DNA of 64,000 bases from JAIQFL01 sp035295745 (GCA_035295745.1 DATGIL010000101.1:4354-68353), one strand, 5' to 3'; shown: positions 17,217-26,067, counted from the stretch's first letter. Made by a program: numbers and translations. Notes: generated from the letters alone by a model not told the origin.

Positions 17217-17402
17217 AAAGGCGTCGAAATTGAGATGACGCTACGCCAATTGCCGGACGGGCAGTGGACGGGGGATTTCGTGATCGATCCGAAGGGCAGT
17301 AGGGAAGTATTCATGCCTGAAGGCCTCGCGTTCGCTACGCGAGAACTTGCAAAGGAGACTGGGCTTAACGAGGCTCGCGCACATATCGACCGGACTCGCT
17401 GA
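17199..17402 (+). CDS. Small conserved-looking protein, unknown
   Basis: 67 aa, ATG at 17199. The sequence has a compact beta-beta-beta-alpha look (VEIEMTLRQLPDGQWTGDF ... GLAFATRELAKETGLNEARA), somewhat like HicB-sized domains, but I cannot assign it. It ends 6 nt before the right inverted repeat at 17409. It is divergent from and overlaps the 16929-17216 gene at the 5' ends. Confidence 0.5.
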   Translation: MIVAIHKGVEIEMTLRQLPDGQWTGDFVIDPKGSREVFMPEGLAFATRELAKETGLNEARAHIDRTR

Positions 17403-17408
17403 TCTGGC

Positions 17409-17421
17409 TCAAACTGACCCA
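17409..17421 (-). repeat. Right terminal inverted repeat of a candidate mobile segment
   Basis: TCAAACTGACCCA on the plus strand, i.e. TGGGTCAGTTTGA read inward. It pairs with 14237-14249 (one mismatch); the preceding base is G in both ends when read inward. No target duplication is evident in the flanks. A third, solo copy is at 47264-47276. Confidence 0.55.
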
Positions 17422-17642
17422 CAACCGGAATCGCTATCACGTCTGACCCGCAGGTTCGACATCGGAAAGTTCAGTTGCAAATCGGACCAGTGGGTTGCCC
17501 GCCTCGAAGATGTGAAGGCGCTCTCCCACGCCCTGCTGTAAACGCTGGGGTTCTAGGCGTAAGGGTAAGGTTACAAATGAAAAACCCGTCCCGTCTTCCG
17601 CGATGCAATGGTATTCTAGCTCAGCTTATTTAGGAGGGACGG

Positions 17643-19607
17643 ATGAGGGCCGCCTGTCAATACTCCACGCTGCTACTCTGCTTGTGCGTTTCCGCCTTCG
17701 CCGCCGACAAGGTGGAAGGCTCCAATACCACCGCTGAAGAGTATTTCCGCGCCATTCGAGCGAACGACCTCGGATCGCTCAAGACGTTGTGTAAACCGGG
17801 TGTCGCCAAGGTGCGTGACCGCCTGGATTGGACACCTCTACACTTTGCCGCGCTCTTTGGCAGCGCGGAAGCGGTGAGGATGATCTTAGAGGCGGGAGGG
17901 GATCCAAATGCGCGCAACAAGTCGCAGGCGACGCCGCTGATTCTGGGGGCTTACAGTTTCGAAAAAACGCGCCTTTTGGTGGAAAAGGGCGGCGACGTGA
18001 ACGCGAAGGCTGGAGAGGGGAGCACGCCGCTGTGGGTGGCGTCCGGGGCGCCTGGCAACGAAAAGACTGTCCGCTACCTGATCGAAAAGGGCGCCGATGT
18101 GAAGGAGATCCGTCCCAACGGCTCGGACTACCTGATTCGCGCGTCAGAGTATCAGGACCAGGCAATCGTGCGCCTGCTGCTCGATCAACACCTGGATCCG
18201 CACCGCTCGAACAACGCGGGAAGCAGTGCGCTCTATAGCGCAATCGCTTGCGATGGCGGCGCGAAAGCGCGCATGCTGATTTCAGCCGGAGCGAACGTCA
18301 ACGCCTTCACGACTACCGCTGGAAATGTGAAGAACGGACCGATCGATGCCTTCGGACTCACACCACTGATGGATGCCGCGACTTGCGGCGAGACCTCCAC
18401 GGTGGCGGCGTTGATCAAGGCGGGCGCGAATCTGAACGCGTTGGACCATCGACACATGACGGCGCTGATGATGGCGGCGGCGGTGGACCGCGCGAATCCC
18501 GAAACGGTGCGGGTACTAATTGAAGCGGGAGCTGATTTGAACATCGCAGATCGCAACTCCGAGACTGCGCTCGACTGGGCAAAGAAGTATCGCAACCCGG
18601 AAGTGGTCGCACTGTTGGAGAAGGCGGGAGCGCGGGGAAAAGGCTTGCCACCCGATCCGGTGCGGCCGGCGGATTACAAGCCGTATGCCCGGGAAGCGAT
18701 CGCTCGCGCATCGGCATTGCTGGCGACTTCGAACGAGGCATTCTTCCGGGAGGGCGGCGGCTGCGTCGGTTGTCATCATCAGCCGTTCGCGGGGCGCGCT
18801 TTCGCCGCCGTGAAAGAGGCGGGTTTGCCCGCGGAAAAGCGCTTGCGGCAAGTTCTGGTGGATGGCATGACCATCGAACTCCCCAGGGTGATGGCCAAAT
18901 TACCATACCTCACGGCGGGCGGTGGCGGTTACGATTCGTTCCTTTATCCTCTGGCCGGCTTCGCGGATATGGGTGAGCCCGCATCGTTTACAACCGATGT
19001 GATGGTGCACTACATCGCCGAATCGCAGGATCCCTCGGGCACGTGGATCGGGCAGGGCTCGCGTCCTCCGTTGCAGGAGAGTTCGATTACGCGGACCATG
19101 TTGGCAATCTATGCGATGAAGCATTACGGATGGGCGGCGCGACAGGCGGAGTTCGAGGAGCGGATTGCACGAGCGCGCACATGGCTGCTCAGCGCTTCTG
19201 CGGCGACCACGGTGGATGAGGCCGATCGATTGATGGGGCTGTGGCTCGCGGGTGCTCCGGAGAGTGATCTGCGAAAGGTGAGCCAGGTGTTGTTGGGGCG
19301 TCAACGAGGGGATGGCGGGTGGGCGCAAACTCCTTATCTCGATTCGGACGCTTTCGGAACGGCGGCGGCGCTATACTCTCTGCGGAAGACGGGATCGCTG
19401 AAGGTTTCCGACACGGCTTACCAGCGGGGGACGCAGTACCTTTTGAATACGCAGTTCCCGGACGGCTCGTGGTATGTGCGAAGCCGTGTGGTCAAGCTCC
19501 AGCCGTATTTCCAGAGCGCTTTTCCGTTCGATCACGATCAGTGGATTTCGAACACGGCGACCGCGTATGCTGTGATGGCGCTGGCACCAGTCGCGGGAGG
19601 GCGTTGA
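17643..19607 (+). CDS. Secreted ankyrin-repeat / CxxCH / cyclase-like toroid fusion
   Basis: 654 aa with a signal peptide (to about residue 20). Residues about 30-330 are ankyrin repeats (e.g. DWTPLHFAALFGSAEAVRMI, HMTALMMAAA). A GGGCVGCHHQPF motif (Cys374, Cys377, His378) is the signature of covalent c-type heme attachment. From about 380 on, the sequence resembles the alpha-alpha toroid of squalene/hopene-cyclase and prenyltransferase repeats (RQRGDGGWAQTPYLDSDAFG, FPDGSWYVRSR), which in secreted planctomycete/acidobacterial proteins is not necessarily a terpene cyclase. The ATG follows AGGAGGG. An upstream CCGTCCC (17586-17592) could pair with the GGGACGG that overlaps the Shine-Dalgarno. 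Role unknown; perhaps an extracytoplasmic redox or binding protein. Confidence 0.75.
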   Translation: MRAACQYSTLLLCLCVSAFAADKVEGSNTTAEEYFRAIRANDLGSLKTLCKPGVAKVRDRLDWTPLHFAALFGSAEAVRMILEAGGDPNARNKSQATPLILGAYSFEKTRLLVEKGGDVNAKAGEGSTPLWVASGAPGNEKTVRYLIEKGADVKEIRPNGSDYLIRASEYQDQAIVRLLLDQHLDPHRSNNAGSSALYSAIACDGGAKARMLISAGANVNAFTTTAGNVKNGPIDAFGLTPLMDAATCGETSTVAALIKAGANLNALDHRHMTALMMAAAVDRANPETVRVLIEAGADLNIADRNSETALDWAKKYRNPEVVALLEKAGARGKGLPPDPVRPADYKPYAREAIARASALLATSNEAFFREGGGCVGCHHQPFAGRAFAAVKEAGLPAEKRLRQVLVDGMTIELPRVMAKLPYLTAGGGGYDSFLYPLAGFADMGEPASFTTDVMVHYIAESQDPSGTWIGQGSRPPLQESSITRTMLAIYAMKHYGWAARQAEFEERIARARTWLLSASAATTVDEADRLMGLWLAGAPESDLRKVSQVLLGRQRGDGGWAQTPYLDSDAFGTAAALYSLRKTGSLKVSDTAYQRGTQYLLNTQFPDGSWYVRSRVVKLQPYFQSAFPFDHDQWISNTATAYAVMALAPVAGGR

Positions 19608-19683
19608 AGGGGAATGATCGCAGGCTGAATTCCGATCGCGGGACCGGTATTCGGCTATCCGAAGGGGCGGCCATGCCTTTCTC

Positions 19684-19961
19684 ATGCCAAACACGAAGGT
19701 CTACTCCCTCTCAAAGCGCCGGAGCTAGCCAAACAGGTCGAAACTGATGCGCGAAGCTCTGCGCCGCTACCAGCAGCCGGAGGTATTCCTTGACCGCACC
19801 CATTTCATCAGCAGTTAGCCAGTGGTCCACAGGAGCTTACGGCCATCAGGCAAGACGCGAGGGCTAAAGGCACCGACAAGCTGACGATGGCTCCGATCAA
19901 CCGGGAAGTCGCGGCTGTCCGCGGGCAGGAAAAGAAGAAAACCAGCCGTACCGCCCAATGA
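19684..19961 (+). pseudogene. Decayed antitoxin gene (ribbon-helix-helix type)
   Basis: Fragments in all three frames reconstruct an antitoxin. ATG at 19684 begins MPNTKVYSL, a second frame gives KAPELAKQVE, and a third gives LMREALRRYQQPEVF. The C-terminal half from about 19833 (ELTAIRQDARAKGTDKL ... QEKKKTSRTAQ) is intact and ends in a TGA at 19959 that overlaps the toxin ATG (ATGA). At least two frameshifts or deletions and a stop near 19819 interrupt it. It was once the first gene of a toxin-antitoxin pair. Confidence 0.65.
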
Positions 19962-20355
19962 TCAAGGTGGTCATCGATAGCATTGTGGTGTCTGGAACGT
20001 TGGTCGATAAGGGTCCGTCAACTGGCATTTTGGATTTAACCACCGCTTCAAAACTGGATCCGGATCCGGGCCGAGTTTCGGCAGTCTTAGACCTCCTCGG
20101 TCGCACCAGCACCGAGGTCTTTCCGAACCGAACGTTGAGAATCTCGCAGGACGAAACGGACAACCGCTTTCTGGAGTGTGCCGAGGGAGCCGCGGCCGAC
20201 TTCCTGGTGACTGGCAACATTCGCCACTTTCCCGCCAGTGGCGGAACACCACGATCCTGACGCCCAGGGACTTCATAGACTTGATCAAGCCGAGCCCCAC
20301 CTCTCCCGGCAGCACGGCAAGATTCCAAGCCCTTGACGTGCCGGGGCAAATCTGA
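19958..20355 (+). pseudogene. Decayed PIN-domain toxin gene
   Basis: Starts MIKVVIDSIVVSGTLV (PIN first strand with its Asp). It then jumps, apparently by an internal deletion of some tens of codons, to GRVSAVLDLLGRTSTEVFP and the conserved DETDNRFLECAEGAAADFLV with VTGNIRHFP. The frame then ends early (20260). The missing C-terminus, TTILTPRDFIDLIKP, continues in another frame from about 20236, so one frameshift is present as well. The normal family length is about 130-140 aa. Loss of the middle region should remove the active site. Confidence 0.7.
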
Positions 20356-20406
20356 AGCTGACAGCAGCGGCGTGCGGTACGCTGAGAGAGTCTGCCTATA
20401 GGCCTT

Positions 20407-21429
20407 ATGAAACTGCAAAAGATTGCTGACAGCCTGGAGTGCCGCCTCGAAGGTGACGGGGAATTGGAGATCTCAGGCGTGGCCGGCATGGAGCATGCAG
20501 GTCCCGGGCATCTGACCTTTCTGGCCAATCCGAAGTACGCTCCCAAAGTGAAACACACGAAGGCCAGCGCCATTCTGGTATCCGAGGCGGTCCACGGACT
20601 GAGCATCGCCTGCCTGGTTTCCGATAATCCCTATCTCGATTTCGCGCGCGCGCTGGCACTGTTTTACCAGCCGCCACGCCCTGCTATCGGCATCCACCCG
20701 CTTGCCTGTGTGGCGCCTACCGCCCAGGTGGGCGAAGGCTGCTCCATCGGACCATTCGCAGTAGTGGGAGAGCATGTGCGCATCGGGCGCAACGCCGTGT
20801 TGCATCCGCACGTGGTGATCTATGAAGGCGCCGAGATTGGCGACGACTTTCTGGCGCATTCCCACGCTACGGTGCGCGAGTTCTGCCGGATTGGCAACCG
20901 CGTGATCCTGCAGAATAGCGTCGTGGTGGGCGGGGATGGCTTCGGTTTCGCGAAATGTGCCGATGGCAGCCAGTTCAAGATCGTGCAATCCGGCAGGACA
21001 GTGATCGAAGACGATGTGGAGATTCAGAGCCTCACGTCGGTGGACCGGGCCACGGTGGGCGAAACACGCGTGAAGCGTGGCGCCAAGATCGACAGCCTGG
21101 TGCAGGTGGGGCACGCCTGCGTGGTGGGCGAAGACAACATCATCTGCGCGCAGACGGGGCTCGCGGGAAGCACGGTGCTGGAGCGCAACGTGCTGCTGGC
21201 GGGGCAGGTGGGATCGTCGGGGCACCTCACCGTGCATGAAGGGGCGATAGTCTATGCGCAAAGCGGAATCGGCGGGGACGTGGCGCCGAATACGCGCATC
21301 TCCGGATCGCCTGCGTTTGCGGCCAATGAGTGGCTGCGCGCGATTACAGCCTTTCCCAAGTTGCCGGAGTTATTGAAGACTGTGAGAGAGTTGAAGAAGC
21401 GCCTCGACGAGCTGAAGAAGAATGAGTAA
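20407..21429 (+). CDS. lpxD: UDP-3-O-acylglucosamine N-acyltransferase
   Basis: 340 aa. LpxD transfers the second, amide-linked hydroxyacyl chain to UDP-3-O-acyl-glucosamine in lipid A synthesis, in the cytosol. An N-terminal LpxD domain (LTFLANPKYAPKVK, ISDNPYLDFAR-like VSDNPYLDFAR) is followed by a left-handed beta-helix of hexapeptide repeats and a C-terminal helix. His236 in VQVGHACVVGEDN aligns with the catalytic histidine. A HILQNSVVVGGDGFGF-like stretch (VILQNSVVVGGDGFGFAK) is diagnostic. Other lipid A genes are not in the window. The stop overlaps the next start by 8 nt. Confidence 0.95.
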   Translation: MKLQKIADSLECRLEGDGELEISGVAGMEHAGPGHLTFLANPKYAPKVKHTKASAILVSEAVHGLSIACLVSDNPYLDFARALALFYQPPRPAIGIHPLACVAPTAQVGEGCSIGPFAVVGEHVRIGRNAVLHPHVVIYEGAEIGDDFLAHSHATVREFCRIGNRVILQNSVVVGGDGFGFAKCADGSQFKIVQSGRTVIEDDVEIQSLTSVDRATVGETRVKRGAKIDSLVQVGHACVVGEDNIICAQTGLAGSTVLERNVLLAGQVGSSGHLTVHEGAIVYAQSGIGGDVAPNTRISGSPAFAANEWLRAITAFPKLPELLKTVRELKKRLDELKKNE

Positions 21430-22228
21430 TCCGACCGTACCTCCTCATGACACACGGCGCCCTGTCGCCTACCTGAATCAGGGGTTTTTGAATAGCCCGG
21501 ATGCCCGGGCACTACGCATCCTGGCCGAGTTTCTGGAGCCTTTGGCCCATTTTCGGCGCGAGAAGGTGCGCGATACCGTGGTGTTCTTCGGGTCGGCGCG
21601 GATTCGCGAGACGGGGCCCCTCAAGCAGTATTACGACGACGCCCGCACCCTGGCGAAGATGCTGACCGAGTGGTCGGGGCAATTCACGAACAGCACGTAT
21701 CGTTTCGTGGTGTGTTCCGGTGGCGGACCCGGCATCATGGAGGCCGCCAATCGCGGCGCGGCGGATGCGGGCGGCAAGACGGTGGGGCTGAACATCGGAC
21801 TTCCGTTCGAGCAGTTCCCGAACCCCTACATCACACCGGAATTGAGCTTCGAGTTTCACTACTTCTTCATGCGCAAGTTCTGGTTTGCGTATCTTTCGAA
21901 GGCGCTGGTGGTGTTTCCTGGGGGTTTTGGAACTCTGGACGAGATGATGGAGATCCTCACCCTGGTGCAGACGCAGAAGCTGGCCAAACACATGACGATC
22001 GTGTTGTACGGCTCGAGTTACTGGAACGAGATCGTGAACTTCGAAGCTCTGGTCAAACACGGCATGATCTCGCCCGAGGACCTGAATCTCTACCAGTTTG
22101 CCGACGATCCGCAGACGGCGTTCGACTTGTTGAAAGCCGGCTTGACCACTTATGCCATGCAGCCGGAGACACCGGAAACACCCGCGATCTCGAAATCGAT
22201 CAATCCACAGAAACCCGCCGGCGCCTAG
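21422..22228 (+). CDS. LOG-family protein (nucleoside monophosphate phosphoribohydrolase type)
   Basis: 268 aa. A Rossmann-like LOG domain is evident from VVFFGSARIRETG, then CSGGGPGIMEAANRGA and FPGGFGTLDEMMEILTLVQT, the PGGxGTxxE signature. Characterised members cleave cytokinin riboside or other nucleoside 5'-monophosphates to base and ribose 5-phosphate; others act in stress or nucleotide salvage. The N-terminal extension of about 50 residues and the C-terminal tail are typical of the longer bacterial subgroup. It overlaps lpxD by 8 nt and is followed by a GNAT gene after 19 nt; the three probably form one transcript. Confidence 0.87.
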   Translation: MSNPTVPPHDTRRPVAYLNQGFLNSPDARALRILAEFLEPLAHFRREKVRDTVVFFGSARIRETGPLKQYYDDARTLAKMLTEWSGQFTNSTYRFVVCSGGGPGIMEAANRGAADAGGKTVGLNIGLPFEQFPNPYITPELSFEFHYFFMRKFWFAYLSKALVVFPGGFGTLDEMMEILTLVQTQKLAKHMTIVLYGSSYWNEIVNFEALVKHGMISPEDLNLYQFADDPQTAFDLLKAGLTTYAMQPETPETPAISKSINPQKPAGA

Positions 22229-22247
22229 CCGGGTTAGAGAGTAATCG

Positions 22248-22802
22248 ATGTTCCGGCGAATTGTTGCACCCGGGGTGGAGTTGCGGTTGTTCGAGATGCG
22301 CGACGCCGCGCGGCTATTCGCGGTGGTGGACCGCAATCGCACGTATCTGCGGCAGTGGCTGCCGTGGGTGGATTACACCCAAAGCGCCGAAGATATCCGC
22401 GCCTTCATCGCACGGGTGCAGGAGCAATTCGACGCGAACCAGGGGCCGCAAGCCGCCATCTGGGTGAACGGGGAGATCAGTGGAGCCCTGGGCTGTCACG
22501 CGATCGATTGGGCCAACCGGAACAGCAGTCTGGGCTATTGGGTGGACGCGGAACAGCAGGGCCGCGGGCTGATCACGAAGTGCTGTGCGGCCATGCTGGA
22601 CTATCTGTTTCACGAAATGTCGCTGCATCGCGTGGAGATCCGCTGCGGCACCGAGAACCGCAAGAGTTGCGCAGTGCCGGAACGGCTGGGCTTCACGCGC
22701 GAAGGCGTGGCGCGAGAAGCCGAGTGGGTCTGTAACCGATGGGTGGACCTGGTGGTGTGGGGCCTGCTGTCGCGCGATTGGAAAAATCCGAACCCGCGGT
22801 AG
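22248..22802 (+). CDS. GNAT N-acetyltransferase, RimJ/RimL type
   Basis: 184 aa. Typical RimJ/RimL-like order: GVELRLFEMRDAARLFAVVD, LRQWLPWVDYTQS, then NSSLGYWVDAEQQGRGLITK, which holds the acetyl-CoA loop (Q-x-G-R-G), HRVEIRCGTENRKS and the C-terminal GFTREGVAREAE. Such enzymes acetylate protein N-termini or small molecules; the substrate is not predictable. It lies 19 nt after the LOG gene. Confidence 0.85.
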   Translation: MFRRIVAPGVELRLFEMRDAARLFAVVDRNRTYLRQWLPWVDYTQSAEDIRAFIARVQEQFDANQGPQAAIWVNGEISGALGCHAIDWANRNSSLGYWVDAEQQGRGLITKCCAAMLDYLFHEMSLHRVEIRCGTENRKSCAVPERLGFTREGVAREAEWVCNRWVDLVVWGLLSRDWKNPNPR

Positions 22803-22830
22803 CTTCGTATCGTGAGATGAGGCACCACCA

Positions 22831-24201
22831 ATGGATTCCAGATCTTCGAACGGCCGCAGGCACGCCGTCGTTATCGGCGGCAGCATGGCGGGGTTGCTGG
22901 CCGCGCGCGTACTTTCGGATCACTTCCCACAGGTCACAGTACTGGAGCGTGATTCGTTCCCGGTAGCGCGGGAGAATCGGCGCGGTGTACCGCAGGGGCG
23001 GCATACACACGGTCTGCTGGCGGGCGGACGCCAGACGCTGGAGACCCTGTTTCCTGGAATCTCGCAAGATGTCGTGCGCGCCGGCGCAGTGACTGGCGAC
23101 ATCGTGGGGGAAAGCCGCTGGTTCATGGAGGGGGCGTGCCACGCGCGCTTTGCGAGCGGCCTGCAAGGCTTCCTGATGAGCCGGCCGTTTCTGGAAGGCG
23201 AGGTCCGCGATCGCGTGCGCAGGTTGGCGGGAGTTCGCTTTCGCGAGAACTGCGACGTCGAGGGATTGGCCGCATCCGCCGATAACAGCCGCGTACTGGG
23301 GGTAAGGATCGCGGGGGAGACAGTGGAGGCCGACCTGGTCGTGGATACCGCGGGACGCGGCTCCCATTCGCCCGAATGGCTGGACGGCATGGGCTATACA
23401 AAAGCCGCGGAGGAGCGGGTGGAAGTGGGGCTGAGCTACACGACCCGCTGGTTCCGGCGCCTCCCCACCGATCTCAACGGCGACCGGGCCATCATCATCC
23501 CGCCGACGCCATCCGGCAAACGCGGCGGCGTGATGATCGCGCAAGAGGGCGGACGCTGGTCGGTGACGTTGATCGCGCACTTCGTCCCAGCCGCGCCCTC
23601 GGAAATGGAAGGTTTCGTGGAGTTTGCGAAGAACCTGCCGGCTCCCTACATTTACGAAGTAGTGGGGCGGGCGGAACCGCTGGGCGATGCCGCGGGCGCA
23701 CGCTTTCCGGCCAGCATGCGGCGGCGTTATGAGAAGCTGAAACGCTTTCCGGAAGGGTACCTGGTGATGGGGGATGCGATGTCGAGCTTCAATCCTATCT
23801 ACGGGCAAGGGATGACCGTGGCCGCCCTCGAATCGATGGAATTGCAGGCGGCGCTGGGGGAAGGGACTGAGAGCCTGGCGAAACGCTTCTTTGCGCGTGC
23901 TTCCAAAGTGGTGGACATCCCGTGGAGCATGGCGGTAGGCAACGATCTGCGAATGCCGGAAACCAAGGGTCCGCGCACCTTGGGGGTCAAGGTGATCAAC
24001 GCTTATTTGGGGAAGTTGCACAAAGCGGCTCATCACGATCCGGCGGTGGTGATGGCATTCCACCGGGTAGCCAATCTGCTGGCGTCACCCGCCAGTATTC
24101 TCCACCCCCGGATCGCGATGCGCGTTTTGTGGGGGAATTTGCGTTCGCGGCCGAGGGTCGTGGAAGCACCGCACGCGATGAGAGCGAATGCGGCACAGTG
24201 A
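22831..24201 (+). CDS. FAD-dependent monooxygenase/oxidoreductase
   Basis: 456-aa flavoprotein. The Rossmann motif is VVIGGSMAGLLAARVL (residues about 13-28), followed by VTVLERDSFP. A central LVVDTAGRGSHSPEWL matches the D-G pattern of aromatic-hydroxylase-like enzymes, and the second FAD motif is GDAMSSFNPIYGQGM. The sequence resembles the geranylgeranyl-reductase/halogenase branch more than classical aromatic hydroxylases. A C-terminal helical region of about 70 residues follows. It is 8 nt upstream of an epoxide hydrolase on the same strand, so the two may act in one oxidative pathway (for example epoxidation followed by hydrolysis); this pairing is inference. Confidence 0.82.
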   Translation: MDSRSSNGRRHAVVIGGSMAGLLAARVLSDHFPQVTVLERDSFPVARENRRGVPQGRHTHGLLAGGRQTLETLFPGISQDVVRAGAVTGDIVGESRWFMEGACHARFASGLQGFLMSRPFLEGEVRDRVRRLAGVRFRENCDVEGLAASADNSRVLGVRIAGETVEADLVVDTAGRGSHSPEWLDGMGYTKAAEERVEVGLSYTTRWFRRLPTDLNGDRAIIIPPTPSGKRGGVMIAQEGGRWSVTLIAHFVPAAPSEMEGFVEFAKNLPAPYIYEVVGRAEPLGDAAGARFPASMRRRYEKLKRFPEGYLVMGDAMSSFNPIYGQGMTVAALESMELQAALGEGTESLAKRFFARASKVVDIPWSMAVGNDLRMPETKGPRTLGVKVINAYLGKLHKAAHHDPAVVMAFHRVANLLASPASILHPRIAMRVLWGNLRSRPRVVEAPHAMRANAAQ

Positions 24202-24209
24202 GGAGATTG

Positions 24210-25214
24210 ATGAATCCGATTAAATCCACGACCGTTGAGACTAACGGGATTCGAATGCACCTGCTGGAAGCGGGGAGTGGTCCACTGGTGGTGCTGCTGC
24301 ACGGATTTCCGGAATTGGGCTACTCCTGGCGTCACCAGTTGACGGCGATTGCCGCAGCCGGATATCGCGTGGTGGCACCCGATCAGCGAGGCTATGGGCG
24401 GACCGATCGTCCCGCGGCGATCGAAGCTTACACACTTTGCCACCTGGCAGGCGATGCGGTGGGACTGGTGCAGGCGCTGGGAGAGAAGCAGGCAGCGGTG
24501 TTCGGGCACGACTGGGGATCGGCGGTGGCGTGGACGAGTGCGTTGTTGCGGCCCGACCTGTTTCCGGTGGTGGGACTGCTGAGCGTCCCTTATCTCGCCG
24601 ATCTTTGGGCGGGGCCGCCTCCCACCTCGTTGATGGAGCAGTTGCGGGCGGGCGGGATGATGCTCTACCAGCTTTATTTTCAGGAGCCCGGGCCGGCGGA
24701 TCGCGACCTGGCTCGGGACGCACGCGATTCGATTCTGCGGCTGTTTGCGGGATCGGGGGGAGGGATCGCTCCCCAGCAGCAGTGGCGGTTTCTGTACCCG
24801 GCGTCGGAGGCGTTCCTCGATCATCTGCCGAAAGTGGACCGGTTGCCGTCATGGCTGAGCGAGGAGGAGTTGGAATATTTTGGCTGCGAATTCGCGCGGA
24901 CGGGCTTTACAGGCGGATTGAACTGGTATCGTAATATGGATCGCGATCGGGAATTGCTGGCATTCCTGGCGGGCGCCAGGATTCAACAGCCTTCGGTATT
25001 TCTGGCAGGTGAGGAAGATCTGGTGATTCAGATGTACCGCCGCGACTTCGACATCCTGGAACAGACGATGCCGGGTCTGACGGCGAAGAGTTTGATCGCG
25101 GGCGCGGGCCATTGGGTGCAGCAGGAGAAGGCGGAAGAAGTAAATCAGCACCTGCTGGGTTTCCTCGCGAAGGCGTATCCATCGCCATTCGGGAGAATCG
25201 GGGACTGTAGCTAA
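24210..25214 (+). CDS. Epoxide hydrolase-like alpha/beta hydrolase
   Basis: 334 aa. HGFPELGYSWRHQ (oxyanion HGFP), VAPDQRGYGRTDRP, then the nucleophile elbow FGHDWGS with Asp101, and His301 in AGAGHWVQQE. An aspartate nucleophile with HGFP and a lid domain containing tyrosines (about 130-230) is the soluble epoxide hydrolase pattern. The start ATG at 24210 is preceded by AGGAG at 24201-24205. It lies 8 nt after the flavin monooxygenase. Confidence 0.88.
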   Translation: MNPIKSTTVETNGIRMHLLEAGSGPLVVLLHGFPELGYSWRHQLTAIAAAGYRVVAPDQRGYGRTDRPAAIEAYTLCHLAGDAVGLVQALGEKQAAVFGHDWGSAVAWTSALLRPDLFPVVGLLSVPYLADLWAGPPPTSLMEQLRAGGMMLYQLYFQEPGPADRDLARDARDSILRLFAGSGGGIAPQQQWRFLYPASEAFLDHLPKVDRLPSWLSEEELEYFGCEFARTGFTGGLNWYRNMDRDRELLAFLAGARIQQPSVFLAGEEDLVIQMYRRDFDILEQTMPGLTAKSLIAGAGHWVQQEKAEEVNQHLLGFLAKAYPSPFGRIGDCS

Positions 25215-25281
25215 AGGGCGAAGCTGGCGATCGAGGTTTGGTGAGGCCCAAGTCGACCGAGGCGCCCATGGAGGTTCAAAC

Positions 25282-26067
25282 ATGCGACGCCACTTGACTC
25301 TCGCTGCCCTCGGTTCGCTCCTATGCATACCGGCGGCGGCCCAACGGCCGACTCCCGACGAGCAACGGCACACTCTCGACACCGCCCGGGACATCGCGAT
25401 CCACTACACCAGCAAGCTGCCGGACTTCATCTGCACCGAGCAGGTGATGCGCACCGACCGCGTCAATGCCGCCAATGTGAAGACCGACCGCCTGACGATC
25501 CAGCTCAGCTATTTCGGGCAGAAGGAGAAGCAGAAGCTCGTCTCGCTGAATGGGAGCAAGACGACGCAGCGTCTCGAATCGCTGGACGGGCTCATCACGG
25601 GCGGCGAATTCGGCAGCCTGCTCCTGGGTATTTTCGACCCGTCGTCGGCTGCCGATTTCCAGTGGAAGGAATCGTCCACCGTTCGCAAGCGGCGTGCGGC
25701 CGTCTATACCTATCGCATCGCGCGGGCTCACTCGCACTACATCGTGGGCCACCGCTCGGCGAGCGGAAACATGCTGGAGGCGGCGGCCGGCTACCACGGC
25801 GAAGTCGTCCTGGATAGCGAGACCTCCAGGGTGCTACGGCTCACGGCTTCCGCGGACGACATCCCCAAGGATTCGGGGATCCTGCAATCTTCGGTGGAAG
25901 TGGACTACGACTTCATTGACGTGGCAGGGCACAGCTATCTGCTGCCTTCGCGATCGGAATCTCATATGGAGCGAGCGTACCGGCAAATCGCCAACTCGGT
26001 GACTCTTGTCGACTATAAGAAATTTGAAGTAGATTCGACAATCGACTTCCACGCGCCGGAACAATGA
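25282..26067 (+). CDS. Secreted protein of unknown function
   Basis: 261 aa with a signal peptide ending near Ala20 (LGSLLCIPAAAQ). Mature part: a helical start (LDTARDIAIHYTSKLPDFIC) and then a mostly beta region (LTIQLSYFGQKEKQKLVSLN, YHGEVVLDSETSRVLRLT). Similar proteins with LPDFICTQ-type openings are common in acidobacterial secretomes and have no known function. It is preceded by a GGAGGTTC Shine-Dalgarno region and is followed by a repeat-containing gap. Confidence 0.7.
   Translation: MRRHLTLAALGSLLCIPAAAQRPTPDEQRHTLDTARDIAIHYTSKLPDFICTEQVMRTDRVNAANVKTDRLTIQLSYFGQKEKQKLVSLNGSKTTQRLESLDGLITGGEFGSLLLGIFDPSSAADFQWKESSTVRKRRAAVYTYRIARAHSHYIVGHRSASGNMLEAAAGYHGEVVLDSETSRVLRLTASADDIPKDSGILQSSVEVDYDFIDVAGHSYLLPSRSESHMERAYRQIANSVTLVDYKKFEVDSTIDFHAPEQ

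Noticed and set aside
14231..17430. Target-site duplication around the inverted-repeat segment
   Set aside because: The flanks share only the string CGGAATCG at different distances from the ends, so no true duplication can be claimed.
22693..24063. 456-codon minus-strand frame opposite the flavin monooxygenase
   Set aside because: The plus strand carries both FAD motifs; the antisense frame is compositionally biased.
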